This document shows positions 34,309-43,005 of a stretch of 64,000 nt of DNA, one piece after another; position 1 is the first letter of the stretch, and each line of letters starts with the position of its first letter. A program made the translations under genes and the position numbers. The notes under the pieces were generated by a model. It ran no database searches, had not been told where the DNA came from, and saw nothing but the letters and a program-made list of their open reading frames with translations. Source of the DNA: Desulfobacca_B sp046538075 (GTDB lineage Bacteria; Desulfobacterota; Desulfobaccia; Desulfobaccales; Desulfobaccaceae). The stretch is taken from NCBI GenBank assembly GCA_046538075.1, contig JBKHJN010000002.1:51915-115914 (forward strand), read 5' to 3'.

Positions 34309-35044
34309 CATCCTCACCTTGTTTCCCGAGTTTTTCGACTCGCCTTTGCAGCAAAGCATGTTAAAGCGGGCCCAAGGCAAGGGGGTGGTGCAATTTCGGG
34401 TCATTAATCTGCGAGATTTTGCTCTGGATCGCCACCAGATAACCGACGACCGGCCCTTTGGGGGCGGGCCGGGCATGGTGCTAAAAATCGAGCCCCTGGC
34501 CCGAGCCATTAACTGGGTCCGGGATCAGGACGCCGGAGTCCGGGTCATCCTCCTCAGTCCCCAGGGGGCCCTGTTTAAACAGCAGATGGCAGCAACTTTG
34601 GCCCGACAGCAACATTTACTCCTGGTCTGCGGCCACTATGAAGGCGTGGACGACCGGGTCCGATATTATATCGATGAGGAGATTTCTATCGGGGATTATA
34701 TTCTGACCGGGGGAGAAATTCCTGCCTTGGTGGTGATCGATGCAGTGATTAGATTACTGCCGGGCAGTTTGGGTGACGTTCAGTCAGCCGCGGAGGAATC
34801 TTTTCAAGACAGCCTGTTGGAATACCCCCATTATACCCGGCCGCAAATCTTTAATGGACAGACCGTGCCGGAAATCCTGTTATCCGGCAACCATCAACGC
34901 ATTGCCCGCTGGCGGCGACAAGAAGCCTTACGCCGCACCTGGCAACGGCGGCCGGAATTACTTAAAACCGCTTCGCTGACCCCCGAAGAACAGCACTCTT
35001 TGGCCAGATTGACCAGGGAGTCTGAAGCTGAGTCAGAAGAATAA
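34298..35044 (+). CDS. trmD: tRNA (guanine-N1)-methyltransferase TrmD
   Basis: TrmD methylates G37 of tRNAs with a G at position 36, preventing +1 frameshifts. The 248-residue SPOUT enzyme begins MQFDILTLFPEFFDSPLQQS from a GTG at 34298 with GGAG upstream. The trefoil-knot SAM site is seen as LLVCGHYEGVDDRV and SIGDYILTGGEIPALVVIDA, and the C-terminal domain has PHYTRPQIFNGQTVPEILLS. It overlaps rimM by 11 bases and is followed by rplS. Confidence 0.96.
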   Translation: MQFDILTLFPEFFDSPLQQSMLKRAQGKGVVQFRVINLRDFALDRHQITDDRPFGGGPGMVLKIEPLARAINWVRDQDAGVRVILLSPQGALFKQQMAATLARQQHLLLVCGHYEGVDDRVRYYIDEEISIGDYILTGGEIPALVVIDAVIRLLPGSLGDVQSAAEESFQDSLLEYPHYTRPQIFNGQTVPEILLSGNHQRIARWRRQEALRRTWQRRPELLKTASLTPEEQHSLARLTRESEAESEE

Positions 35045-35061
35045 CTTGGAACGAGGACAAC

Positions 35062-35409
35062 ATGGAACGGATTGATCTCCTGGAAAGGGAGCAGATGCGG
35101 TTGGACATGCCTTATTTCCGGCCCGGTGATACCGTCGAGGTATATGTCCGGATCGTCGAAGGCGATAAAGAACGCATCCAGGTATTTAAAGGGATGGTGC
35201 TCCGTAAACGCGGCCGCAATACCGGGGCCAGTTTTACGGTGCGTAAAATCTCCTATGGCGTTGGAGTAGAGCGCACCTTCCCGCTGCATTCACCCAGTAT
35301 AGATCATATCAAGGTGATTAGTCGGGGCCGGGTGCGGCGGGGACGGCTGTATTACCTACGGGATCGTTATGGCAAGGCCGCCCGGGTCAAGGAGAAGCGA
35401 GTCCGTTAA
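35062..35409 (+). CDS. rplS: 50S ribosomal protein L19
   Basis: A 115-residue L19 protein located at the 30S-50S interface. Recognised by FRPGDTVEVYVRIVEGDKER, IQVFKGMVLRKRGR and GVGVERTFPLHSPSIDHIKV, and the basic tail RGRLYYLRDRYGKAARVKEK. Starts 17 bases after trmD behind a short GAGG. Operon order rpsP-khpA-rimM-trmD-rplS is canonical. Confidence 0.97.
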   Translation: MERIDLLEREQMRLDMPYFRPGDTVEVYVRIVEGDKERIQVFKGMVLRKRGRNTGASFTVRKISYGVGVERTFPLHSPSIDHIKVISRGRVRRGRLYYLRDRYGKAARVKEKRVR

Positions 35410-35411
35410 GC

Positions 35412-36086
35412 GTGAAGCGGCAGCGGGAAACAATAAGCGCAGCGTGCCAGCGGCCCTTGATTGAACACGCCGTCCTTGATCCCGAATCATGGTTCCGGGC
35501 TCAGGGCCTGACCCTGGTGGTGGGGGTGGATGAGGCCGGCCGGGGCCCTCTGGCCGGGCCAGTGGTGGCCGCCGCGGTCATCCTGCCGCAGCAGACCCAA
35601 CTTGCCGGATTAACTGATTCCAAACGCCTGACTCCGCTCCAGCGGGAGGCCTTTGACCAGCAGATCAAATCCCAGGCCCTGGCTTATGCCGTCCGAGCCA
35701 TTGAAGTGCAAGAAATCGACCGCCAGGGAATTCTGAGGGCTTGCTTGCAGGCTATGGCTCAAGCCGTGCAGGCCCTGCCCGGAGAGCCGCAAATGGTGTT
35801 GATTGACGGCCCCTGGCGGTTGCCCTTGGCCTGTCCCCAGCATCCGGTGATCCGGGGCGATAGCCGGTGTTTATCGATCGCCGCCGCTTCCGTGTTAGCC
35901 AAAGTTTATCGGGATCGGCAGATGATCGCCTACCACCGCAGTTATCCCCAATATAACTTTGCCCGTCACAAGGGCTATGGCACCACCGAACATCGGGCGG
36001 CGATCCGCCGCTGGGGGCCTTGTGCCTTACACCGGCGCACCTTCCGGGGGGTGCGGGAATGGCTGGAGCACCATCATGACCCTTAG
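35412..36086 (+). CDS. rnhB: Ribonuclease HII
   Basis: RNase HII removes single ribonucleotides and RNA primers from DNA. The 224-residue protein starts at GTG 35412, two bases after the rplS stop. Catalytic marks are VVGVDEAGRGPLAGPVVAAA (Asp and Glu), LTDSKRLTPLQRE, the third acid in MVLIDGPWRLPL and the C-terminal NFARHKGYGTTEHRAAIRRW. A roughly 25-residue N-terminal extension precedes the fold. Overlaps yraN by 11 bases. Confidence 0.95.
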   Translation: MKRQRETISAACQRPLIEHAVLDPESWFRAQGLTLVVGVDEAGRGPLAGPVVAAAVILPQQTQLAGLTDSKRLTPLQREAFDQQIKSQALAYAVRAIEVQEIDRQGILRACLQAMAQAVQALPGEPQMVLIDGPWRLPLACPQHPVIRGDSRCLSIAAASVLAKVYRDRQMIAYHRSYPQYNFARHKGYGTTEHRAAIRRWGPCALHRRTFRGVREWLEHHHDP

Positions 36087-36438
36087 CCGCCGGATCCTGG
36101 GGCAGGCCGGCGAAGACCTGGCTGTGGCCACTTTAAAACGGCAGGGTTATAAGATCCTGGAACGCAACTATACCACTCCTTTGGGAGAGATTGACCTCAT
36201 TGCCCAACATCAGGGGGCCTTGGTCTTTGTGGAGGTCAAAACCCGGCAGAGTCAAGCTTTTGGTAGTGCTAGGGAAGCCATCAGCCGCCGCAAGCAAACG
36301 CGGCTGCAGCGCTTAGCGCAATATTACCTGAAACAGCGGCGTCTGACCCCCCGGTCGATGCGCTTCGATGTGGTAGCTATATCAGTCCAGGGACAAGACA
36401 TCAAGGTAGAGATTATCCCCCATGCCTTTGGGGGATAG
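36076..36438 (+). CDS. yraN: YraN-family (UPF0102) endonuclease-like protein
   Basis: A 120-residue PD-(D/E)XK-fold protein. Start at ATG 36076 (MTLSRRILGQAGEDLAVATL), inside the 3' end of rnhB, with GGAG nearby; the longer open frame upstream is the rnhB shadow. The nuclease-like core is visible as RNYTTPLGEIDLIAQHQGAL then VFVEVKTRQS, with the expected Asp, Glu and Lys. Function is not settled, although a DNA-processing role is usual for the fold. Gene pair rnhB-yraN is very common. Confidence 0.9.
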   Translation: MTLSRRILGQAGEDLAVATLKRQGYKILERNYTTPLGEIDLIAQHQGALVFVEVKTRQSQAFGSAREAISRRKQTRLQRLAQYYLKQRRLTPRSMRFDVVAISVQGQDIKVEIIPHAFGG

Positions 36439-36440
36439 CA

Positions 36441-37340
36441 ATGCCACGTACCCCGGATAAGCCAGAAAATACCAAATTGCTGGAGACGGGGAAACTGGAG
36501 ACCCAGGGTTGTCTTTATGTGGTCGCCACCCCCATCGGCAATTTAGAAGACATCACTCTGCGGGCGTTGAGAATCTTACACGCGGTAGATTTAATTGCGG
36601 CCGAAGACACCCGCCAGACCAAAAAACTTTTGACACACTATCAGATTGCTACGCCTCTAACCAGTTATCATGCTCATAATCGACAAACCCGGGGCCCGGA
36701 ATTACTGCAACGCCTGCAGGAAGGACAAAATATTGCCCTGGTCAGCGATGCCGGCACTCCGGGATTTTCTGATCCGGGGGCGGCGTTGGTAGCTCAGGTT
36801 TGGGAGGCCGGTCTGCAGGCGGTGGCTATACCGGGGCCGGCAGCCGGGGTTGCGGCTCTGTCGATTGCCGGATTTAAAGGGGATATCAGCTTTATCGGCT
36901 TTCTGCCCCGCAAGGCTGGTAAGCGGCGGGAATTATTGTCTAGTCTGGCTCGAGAAGAGAGGATCCTGATTTTTTACGAATCCCCCCGGCGCCTGCTGCA
37001 CACCCTTACCGAACTCAATGAAATAATGGGTGACCGCCAGATCTTAGTGGCCCGGGAATTGACCAAATATTTCGAGGAATGCCGGCGCGGCGCCGTCTCG
37101 GAGGTCCTGGCCCAGATGGGCGAGCGGGAAATCAAAGGCGAATGCACCCTGGTGCTCTCCCGGCCACAAGTTGCCGCCCCCAGGTATGACGACCTGGCCG
37201 ATTACCTGCTGGCTGCGGCCCAGGAGTCGCCGGAGCGTGGACGCAGCCTCACTTCCCGGGTGGCGCGGGAATTGGGTCTGCCCCGCCGCCTGGTATATCA
37301 GACCTATCTGGATCTAAAGGCCCAGAAGCGCCTGTCGTGA
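36441..37340 (+). CDS. rsmI: 16S rRNA (cytidine-2'-O-)-methyltransferase RsmI
   Basis: RsmI methylates the 2'-OH of C1402 of 16S rRNA near the P site. The 299-residue tetrapyrrole-methylase-fold protein has LYVVATPIGNLEDITLRAL, AAEDTRQTKKLL, VSDAGTPGFSDPGAALV and the SAM-binding region ISFIGFLPRKAGKRRELL. A short N-terminal tail of about 20 residues precedes the fold. It starts two bases after yraN and ends 88 bases before the HPr gene. Confidence 0.95.
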   Translation: MPRTPDKPENTKLLETGKLETQGCLYVVATPIGNLEDITLRALRILHAVDLIAAEDTRQTKKLLTHYQIATPLTSYHAHNRQTRGPELLQRLQEGQNIALVSDAGTPGFSDPGAALVAQVWEAGLQAVAIPGPAAGVAALSIAGFKGDISFIGFLPRKAGKRRELLSSLAREERILIFYESPRRLLHTLTELNEIMGDRQILVARELTKYFEECRRGAVSEVLAQMGEREIKGECTLVLSRPQVAAPRYDDLADYLLAAAQESPERGRSLTSRVARELGLPRRLVYQTYLDLKAQKRLS

Positions 37341-37428
37341 CCCGGCAAGGTGGGAAGGTTTGAGCATTTTGCTGAGGGCTGCTTGCCCTGTCAAAAAAAT
37401 TAGGAATATTGGTTGATAAGAATTTGCC

Positions 37429-37722
37429 ATGTCTGATCTTGATTCGAATCATCCCAAATATGAGGCCAAACTATTAGTATGCAACCGTTTGGGGCTGCAT
37501 GCACGGGCGGCAGCCCAGATCGCCGCCCTGGCCCAGAAGCATGAAGCTGAAATTATTTTGGAAAATAATGGAATTATGGCAAACGCCCGCAATATGTTAG
37601 AAATTCTCAGCCTGGGATGCACCCCGGGGACTGCGGTGCAGGTCCGGGTACAGGGGCCGGAGGCCAGCCGCGCCTTCCAGGCCCTGCAGGAATTATTTCG
37701 ACTGCGGTTTGGAGAATCTTGA
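37429..37722 (+). CDS. HPr phosphocarrier protein
   Basis: A 97-residue HPr-like carrier that accepts phosphate from enzyme I on His24 (NRLGLHARAAAQIA). Where B. subtilis HPr has regulatory Ser46 (motif NLKSIMG), this protein has Asn55 (NARNMLEIL), so control by an HPr kinase at that site would be impossible. A 10-residue N-terminal extension is present. The stop overlaps ptsI by one base (TGATG). With no sugar permease nearby, the pair may serve a regulatory or nitrogen-type PTS. Confidence 0.92.
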   Translation: MSDLDSNHPKYEAKLLVCNRLGLHARAAAQIAALAQKHEAEIILENNGIMANARNMLEILSLGCTPGTAVQVRVQGPEASRAFQALQELFRLRFGES

Positions 37723-39521
37723 TGGCCCACGAAGCCTGGCCCCAAAATAAAGTTTTAAAGGGCATTCCCGCTTCTCCCGGGATCATTATCGCACCGGCGC
37801 ACGTCCTGGCAGACCGCAAAAAAATTCAGGTTTTTTACCACTATCTGAGTTCGCCCCAAAAAGTCGCACAGGAACAGGAACGCTTCCGGGAAGCCATCGC
37901 CTTGACCCAGCAGGAGTTAGTCCAGAGCAAGGAGACCATTCCGGAGGATTTTCGGGAACATGCGTATATCGTCGATACCCATCTATTAATTCTCCAGGAC
38001 CGCCTGTTGTTGGATGAGACTCTGAAGCTCATTCAGGAGGAGAAGATCAACGCCGAATGGGCTTTAAAACAGTCGGTCAAAAAAGCCCAGACCCTGTTCG
38101 AACAAATTGCCGATCCCTATATCAGAAGCCGGGTGCAGGATATCGAAGATGTCAGCGAACGCCTCCTCAGGCATCTTACCGGCAGCAATTCTTCCAACGT
38201 TACCAGCTTCAAGGAGCCGGTGATCATCGTCGCCCAAAACTTATCGCCGGTCGACACCACCCAGATGTCAGTGGAGCAGGTCCAGGGTTTTATCACTGAA
38301 ATGGGCGGCAAAACTGCCCATACCGCGATCATGGCCCAATCCTTGCGGATTCCGGCCGTAGTGGGGGTGGAAAACGCCGCCCGGGAGATTGACACCGGTT
38401 ATACGCTGATACTGGACGGCCTCACCGGCACCGTCATCGTCAACCCAGACAGCCACATGATAGGCATCTACCTGGATCGCAAAAACAAATTTGAAAATTT
38501 TAAAGCAGAAATCAATCGGGCCAGCTTTCGCCCGGCTGTGACCCTCGACAATCATCCGACCCGGATCATGGCCAACATTGAATTTCAGGATGAACTTGAT
38601 CTGGTCTTGGATTACGGAGCCGACGGTATCGGCCTGTATCGCACCGAATTTCTCTACCTGAGACAGTCGCACCTGCCCACTGAGGAGGAATTATTCGAAG
38701 ACTATAAGACCGTGGCCCATATTATGAGGCCTAGGCCAGTGACTATCCGCACCCTAGACATTGGCGGAGACAAGTTTGCTTCTTACTCCAATTATGTCCA
38801 GGAAATGAACCCGGCTCTGGGATTGCGGGCGATTCGCTTCTGTCTGAAAGAACACCTGATCTTCCACTCCCAGTTGCGGGCCATCCTGCGGGCTTCGGCC
38901 TTTGGTGCCGTACGCATTATGTTTCCCTTAATCTCCGGGATTCAGGAGGTGCTGGCGGCGCGGCGGATGTTGGAGGACATTAAAGCCGAACTCCAGCAGG
39001 AAGGCCTGGCCTTCGATCCCCAAATTCCAGTAGGCGTGATGATCGAGGTGCCGGCGGCAGTCATGTTGGCCGATCTCCTGGCCCAGGAAGCCGATTTTTT
39101 CAGTATCGGCACCAATGACCTGATCCAATATGCCCTGGCTATTGATCGCGGCAACAAATATGTGGCGGAGATGTATCAGCCGCTGCACCCTGCAGTCTTA
39201 CGGATGATCAAGCAGGTGGTGGACGCGGCCCAAGCCGAGGGCATCCCGGTGGCCATGTGCGGCGAAATGGCCGGAGATCCATTCTACACCCCCATTCTGT
39301 TGGGTTTAGGAGTAGATGAATTATCCATGAATGTGCCCTCGATACCGGTGGTGAAGAGGATGGTGCGGATGGCCACGCTGGCGGAAGCCAAGGAATTTGC
39401 CCACCAGGCCCTGCAACTGAGGTCAATTGAGGCAGTGGCCTCCTATGTCACCAATTTCATGTCTTACCGATTCCCGGAGGTCTTCATGTTCGGCCGGGAG
39501 TTGGTAAATAGCAATTATTAG
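37722..39521 (+). CDS. ptsI: Phosphoenolpyruvate-protein phosphotransferase (enzyme I)
   Basis: Enzyme I takes phosphate from PEP and passes it to HPr. Start ATG 37722 (MAHEAWPQNKVLKGIPASPG) overlaps the HPr stop; a longer frame reaching 37617 is the HPr shadow. The 599-residue protein has the phospho-histidine loop GGKTAHTAIMAQSLRIPA, the barrel motif DGIGLYRTEFLYL, PEP site residues in GTNDLIQYALAIDRGN, and CGEMAGDPFYTPILLGLG with the catalytic cysteine. It is complete, with no GAF or EIIA fusion. Confidence 0.95.
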   Translation: MAHEAWPQNKVLKGIPASPGIIIAPAHVLADRKKIQVFYHYLSSPQKVAQEQERFREAIALTQQELVQSKETIPEDFREHAYIVDTHLLILQDRLLLDETLKLIQEEKINAEWALKQSVKKAQTLFEQIADPYIRSRVQDIEDVSERLLRHLTGSNSSNVTSFKEPVIIVAQNLSPVDTTQMSVEQVQGFITEMGGKTAHTAIMAQSLRIPAVVGVENAAREIDTGYTLILDGLTGTVIVNPDSHMIGIYLDRKNKFENFKAEINRASFRPAVTLDNHPTRIMANIEFQDELDLVLDYGADGIGLYRTEFLYLRQSHLPTEEELFEDYKTVAHIMRPRPVTIRTLDIGGDKFASYSNYVQEMNPALGLRAIRFCLKEHLIFHSQLRAILRASAFGAVRIMFPLISGIQEVLAARRMLEDIKAELQQEGLAFDPQIPVGVMIEVPAAVMLADLLAQEADFFSIGTNDLIQYALAIDRGNKYVAEMYQPLHPAVLRMIKQVVDAAQAEGIPVAMCGEMAGDPFYTPILLGLGVDELSMNVPSIPVVKRMVRMATLAEAKEFAHQALQLRSIEAVASYVTNFMSYRFPEVFMFGRELVNSNY

Positions 39522-39586
39522 TCGGCTCGCCATAGATCTGTAGGGGCGGTTGGAATAAATTCTGGCCTACTCGTTAATTGCACAAT

Positions 39587-40054
39587 ATGGTTATGAACAA
39601 AGACCCTGTTAAACTGATCGCCCAGAACCGCAAGGCCTATTTCGATTATTACATCGATGATCTCTATGAAGCGGGATTAGTGTTGACCGGTCCGGAGGTT
39701 AAATCGCTGCGGATGGGCAAGGTCAACATCGGCGATGCCTATGCCCGCATCCGCAAAAACGAGGTTTATCTTTATAACGCCCATATCAGCCCCTATCCTT
39801 TTGCCCCTCCGGAAGCCTATGATCCGACCCGACCCCGCAAACTGCTGCTCCACCGCCAAGAAATCAAGCGGCTGATCGGTAAAACCGAAGAACGGGGTTA
39901 TACTCTGATCCCTTTAAAAATCTACTTCCGGGGCCAGTACGTCAAAGTGGAGATCGGCCTGGCCCGGGGGAAAAAGAAATACGACAAACGGGAGACCATC
40001 CGCCGCCGGGACGAGGAGCGGGAGTTGCGGCGGTTGCGTAAAAAGGGAAGCTAG
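39587..40054 (+). CDS. smpB: SsrA-binding protein SmpB
   Basis: SmpB brings tmRNA to stalled ribosomes for trans-translation. The 155-residue protein (ATG 39587; ATG 39593 also possible) shows QNRKAYFDYYIDDLYEAGLV, LTGPEVKSLRMGKVNIGDAY, YNAHISPYPFAP and a basic tail GLARGKKKYDKRETIRRRDE. No clear ribosome site precedes either ATG. The gene ends four bases from the convergent truA, with a CCCCTAGGGG palindrome (40055-40064) at the junction. No tmRNA gene is seen in the window. Confidence 0.94.
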   Translation: MVMNKDPVKLIAQNRKAYFDYYIDDLYEAGLVLTGPEVKSLRMGKVNIGDAYARIRKNEVYLYNAHISPYPFAPPEAYDPTRPRKLLLHRQEIKRLIGKTEERGYTLIPLKIYFRGQYVKVEIGLARGKKKYDKRETIRRRDEERELRRLRKKGS

Positions 40055-40057
40055 CCC

Positions 40058-40852
40058 CTAGGGGTCGGAAGTGGTAATTTTTTGCAGAGTGTCTTGGTCG
40101 TAAATCACCTGCACCAGATATAATCCCTGGGCCGGGGCCGTGGGTCCGGCCCGGCGCCGATCGCGGCTGGCCAGAATCTGGCTCAACTCCTCCGGCCGAC
40201 GCTTGTCGCGCCCGATCTCCACCAGAGTTCCGACCAGGGTCCGCACCATGCCTCGCAAAAAACCATTGGCGGTTATCTGGAACTTATACCAATCTTCGGC
40301 GACCTCCTCCCAGCTTGCCTTCCAGATGCGCCGCACCGGATTTTTGATGGCGCTGCCGCTGGCCTGGAACGCAGAAAAATCATGCTCCCCCACCAGCTCG
40401 GCAATGGCCCGGTTAATAGCTGCGGCCCGCAGCGGCGCCGGCACCCACCAGCCATAGGCCTGATACAAAGGCGACCGCACGGCGCGATTCAGCAGCCGAT
40501 ATTCGTAGGTCTTGGCCAGGGCCGAATAGCGGGCATGAAATTCCGCATCGACCTCCTGAGCCTTCAGGACAACGATGTCAGGCGGGAGCAGACTGTTGAG
40601 CCCGGGACCGAAGGCGGCCAAGGGCAGCCGACTGCTGGTCTTGAAATTGGCCACCTGCCCCAGGGCATGGACCCCGGCATCGGTGCGGCCGGAGCCCATC
40701 AGCCGGAGTTTTTCCCCCGTCTGCCGCTCCAAGCAGGTTTCGATAACCTCTTGGATGGTCAGGGCATTTTTCTGACGCTGCCAGCCATGGTAACGGCTGC
40801 CGTCGTATTCCAATACTAGCTGGATATTCCTGGGCAAGGGGAGATGAGACAC
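40058..40852 (-). CDS. truA: tRNA pseudouridine(38-40) synthase TruA
   Basis: TruA makes pseudouridine at positions 38-40 of the anticodon stem-loop. The 264-residue protein starts at GTG 40852 and shows LVLEYDGSRYHGWQRQ, the catalytic-Asp loop GSGRTDAGVHALGQVANF, and FLRGMVRTLVGTLVEIGR near the end. It is 40 bases downstream of argC and completes the rplM-rpsI-argC-truA series. Confidence 0.95.
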   Translation of the reverse strand: MSHLPLPRNIQLVLEYDGSRYHGWQRQKNALTIQEVIETCLERQTGEKLRLMGSGRTDAGVHALGQVANFKTSSRLPLAAFGPGLNSLLPPDIVVLKAQEVDAEFHARYSALAKTYEYRLLNRAVRSPLYQAYGWWVPAPLRAAAINRAIAELVGEHDFSAFQASGSAIKNPVRRIWKASWEEVAEDWYKFQITANGFLRGMVRTLVGTLVEIGRDKRRPEELSQILASRDRRRAGPTAPAQGLYLVQVIYDQDTLQKITTSDP

Positions 40853-40892
40853 AAAAATGAATCCGGCAGAGTTAGAGGAATGGTTTTTCCTG

Positions 40893-41930
40893 CTAAGGAA
40901 CTAAAGGAACGGTTTCCAGTCCGTGGGTTTCCGGCCATCCCTGCATCAGATTCATATTATGGATGGCCTGGCCCGACGCCCCCCGGGTCAGGTTGTCAAT
41001 GGCGGTGACGACGATAATTCTGCCGGTCCGGGCATCAAGCCGGAAGCCCAGATCACAGAAGTTGGAGCCTTTGACAAAGGCAGTATTCGGCAGCTCGCCG
41101 GGGCCACAGAGCCGGATAAAGGGATGGCCCTGATAAAAATCTTGATAGAGCTGGTAGATTTCCGAATCAGTTACCGGATGTCGCCAGTGGGCATATAAGG
41201 TGCCCAGAATGCCGCGGCTCATCGGTACCAGATGGGGAGTGAAAGTGACCCGCACCGGGAACCCGGCCACCCGGCTCAGCTCCTGCTCGATTTCTGGAGT
41301 ATGGCGATGCTCGGCGACTTTGTAGGCCCGGAATCCCTCATTGACTTCGCAGAACAGGCTGGCCAGGGCCACGCCCCGTCCGGCGCCGCTGACCCCGGAT
41401 TTGCAGTCCGCAATGATGGTTTCCGGATCAATAAGGTTAGCCTTGAGCAAGGGGGCCAAGCCCAGGATGACGCTGATCGGATAACAGCCGGGATTCCCCA
41501 CTAATCGGGCAGTACGAATGGCCGAGCGATATAATTCGGGCAGGCCATATACGGCTTCGGCCAGTAATTCTGGAGCGCTGTGCGGTTGATACCACTGCTC
41601 ATAAAGACTCTGGTCCTGGAAGCGGAAATCGGCGCTCAGATCCACCACTTTGCAGCCCGCCCCGATAAAAGCGGGGATCACCCCCATGGCCGCTTTATGA
41701 GGCAGGGCAGTGAAAATAAAATCAGCCTGGTCGGAGATCTCCTCCGGGTCGGGCGCGGTAAAGGCCAGCTCGACGATTCGGGCCAGAGCCGGAAAGACGG
41801 CCCGCAAAGGCTGCCCAGCAAATTCCCGGGAAGTAACCGCGGCGATCTGAACTTCGGGATGGTAGGCCAGCAGCCGGACCAGTTCCAGGCCGGTATATCC
41901 CGACGCCCCCACCACCGCAACCTTGAACAT
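40893..41930 (-). CDS. argC: N-acetyl-gamma-glutamyl-phosphate reductase
   Basis: ArgC reduces N-acetylglutamyl phosphate to the semialdehyde with NADPH in arginine synthesis. The 345-residue protein has the NADP fold start VAVVGASGYTGLELVRLL, the catalytic-cysteine motif VGNPGCYPISVILG, DCKSGVSGAGRG, and the histidine region EHRHTPEIEQEL. It lies 21 bases after rpsI, so arginine synthesis here is transcribed with ribosomal protein genes. Confidence 0.96.
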   Translation of the reverse strand: MFKVAVVGASGYTGLELVRLLAYHPEVQIAAVTSREFAGQPLRAVFPALARIVELAFTAPDPEEISDQADFIFTALPHKAAMGVIPAFIGAGCKVVDLSADFRFQDQSLYEQWYQPHSAPELLAEAVYGLPELYRSAIRTARLVGNPGCYPISVILGLAPLLKANLIDPETIIADCKSGVSGAGRGVALASLFCEVNEGFRAYKVAEHRHTPEIEQELSRVAGFPVRVTFTPHLVPMSRGILGTLYAHWRHPVTDSEIYQLYQDFYQGHPFIRLCGPGELPNTAFVKGSNFCDLGFRLDARTGRIIVVTAIDNLTRGASGQAIHNMNLMQGWPETHGLETVPLVP

Positions 41931-41951
41931 TAATTTTAACCTTAAGACAAA

Positions 41952-42347
41952 TTACCGTTTGGAGTATTGGTAGCGCGCCCGGGCTCCCCGCTGGCCGTAT
42001 TTTTTCCGCTCTTTGATCCGGGCGTCCCGGGTCAGGAACCCGGCTTTCTTGAGGATCGGTCGAAATTCAGGATTTAATTCCACCAAAGCCCGGCTGAGGC
42101 CATGTTTGATCGCCCCGGCCTGACCGGAAATGCCGCCGCCTCGAACATTTACCACGATATCAAGTTCACTCCCAACATCGACCAGCTCTAGGGGTTGATA
42201 AATAATCATCCGAGAGGTCTCGCAGGGAAAATAGTCGGTAAATTCCCGTTGGTTTACTGTGATGCGGCCGGTTCCTGGCCGCAGGTAGATCCGGGCGATG
42301 GCATTCTTCCGTTTGCCGGTGGCGTTAATATTGACGTTGTTAGTCAT
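41952..42347 (-). CDS. rpsI: 30S ribosomal protein S9
   Basis: A 131-residue S9 protein: TGKRKNAIARIYLRPGTGRI, INVRGGGISGQAGAIKHG-type core (here VNVRGGGISGQAGAIKHGLS) and the C-terminal GQRGARARYQYSKR whose Arg/Lys tail reaches the P-site tRNA. It is 15 bases downstream of rplM, the universal pairing. Confidence 0.97.
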   Translation of the reverse strand: MTNNVNINATGKRKNAIARIYLRPGTGRITVNQREFTDYFPCETSRMIIYQPLELVDVGSELDIVVNVRGGGISGQAGAIKHGLSRALVELNPEFRPILKKAGFLTRDARIKERKKYGQRGARARYQYSKR

Positions 42348-42362
42348 ATCTCTTCTCTTGGA

Positions 42363-42797
42363 CTAATTGGTTAGGGTCAAAGCCTCGGGTTTTTGGGCCT
42401 GATGGGGATGCTCGCCTCCTGCATAGACCTTTAGTTTTTTTAGCAATCGGCGGCCCAGGCTATTTTTGGGAAGCATGCCCCGCACTGCCGCTCTTAATAC
42501 CTGTTCGGGCTTCTTGTCAAGCAGTTGGCGGGCCGATATAGACTTGAGCCCCCCCATATATCCACTGTGCCGGTAATAAATTTTCCTGTCCAATTTTTTG
42601 CCGGTCAACCGGACCTGTCCGGCATTTACAACCACCACAAAATCCCCCATATCAGCATGGGGAGTATAAACGGGCTTGGTTTTGCCGCGCAGGATCAAGG
42701 CGATCTGACTGGCTAGACGGCCCAATGTCTGGCCCCGGGCATCCACCAGGAACCACTTTTTCTGAGCTTCTGCTTCACGGCCAACATATGTCTTCAT
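42363..42797 (-). CDS. rplM: 50S ribosomal protein L13
   Basis: A 144-residue L13 protein with KKWFLVDARGQTLGRLASQI, VYTPHADMGDFVVVVNAGQV, YYRHSGYMGGLKSISARQLL and AVRGMLPKNSLGRRLLKKLK. First gene of rplM-rpsI-argC-truA, preceded by a good promoter near 42828-42856. Confidence 0.97.
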   Translation of the reverse strand: MKTYVGREAEAQKKWFLVDARGQTLGRLASQIALILRGKTKPVYTPHADMGDFVVVVNAGQVRLTGKKLDRKIYYRHSGYMGGLKSISARQLLDKKPEQVLRAAVRGMLPKNSLGRRLLKKLKVYAGGEHPHQAQKPEALTLTN

Positions 42798-42827
42798 ACT
42801 GCCACCCCAATAATAATCAAATTAATA

Positions 42828-42856
42828 TTGATATCTTTAATTTTTTCATTTGTCAA
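42828..42856 (-). promoter_or_regulatory. Predicted promoter of rplM-rpsI-argC-truA
   Basis: Read leftward, TTGACA (42856-42851), 17 bases, TATCAA (42833-42828), placed about 30 bases before the rplM ATG. Confidence 0.5.
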
Positions 42857-43005
42857 GGCGCATCCCTGAGATCCCGTCACTTTGTTTGGTTAAGTTTCTG
42901 ATGTTGCCGCGATTTGGGGTCATTTTAGGCCGCAATTTTTAGAGCTTCTCAACCCGGACTGTCCGGTTCAGGATTACCACAAAGGCCTGGCGGCTTCCAA
43001 CCAGG

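Noticed and set aside
37617..37721. N-terminal extension of the ptsI frame
   Set aside because: It overlaps HPr coding sequence; ATG 37722 begins the enzyme I fold and couples to the HPr stop.
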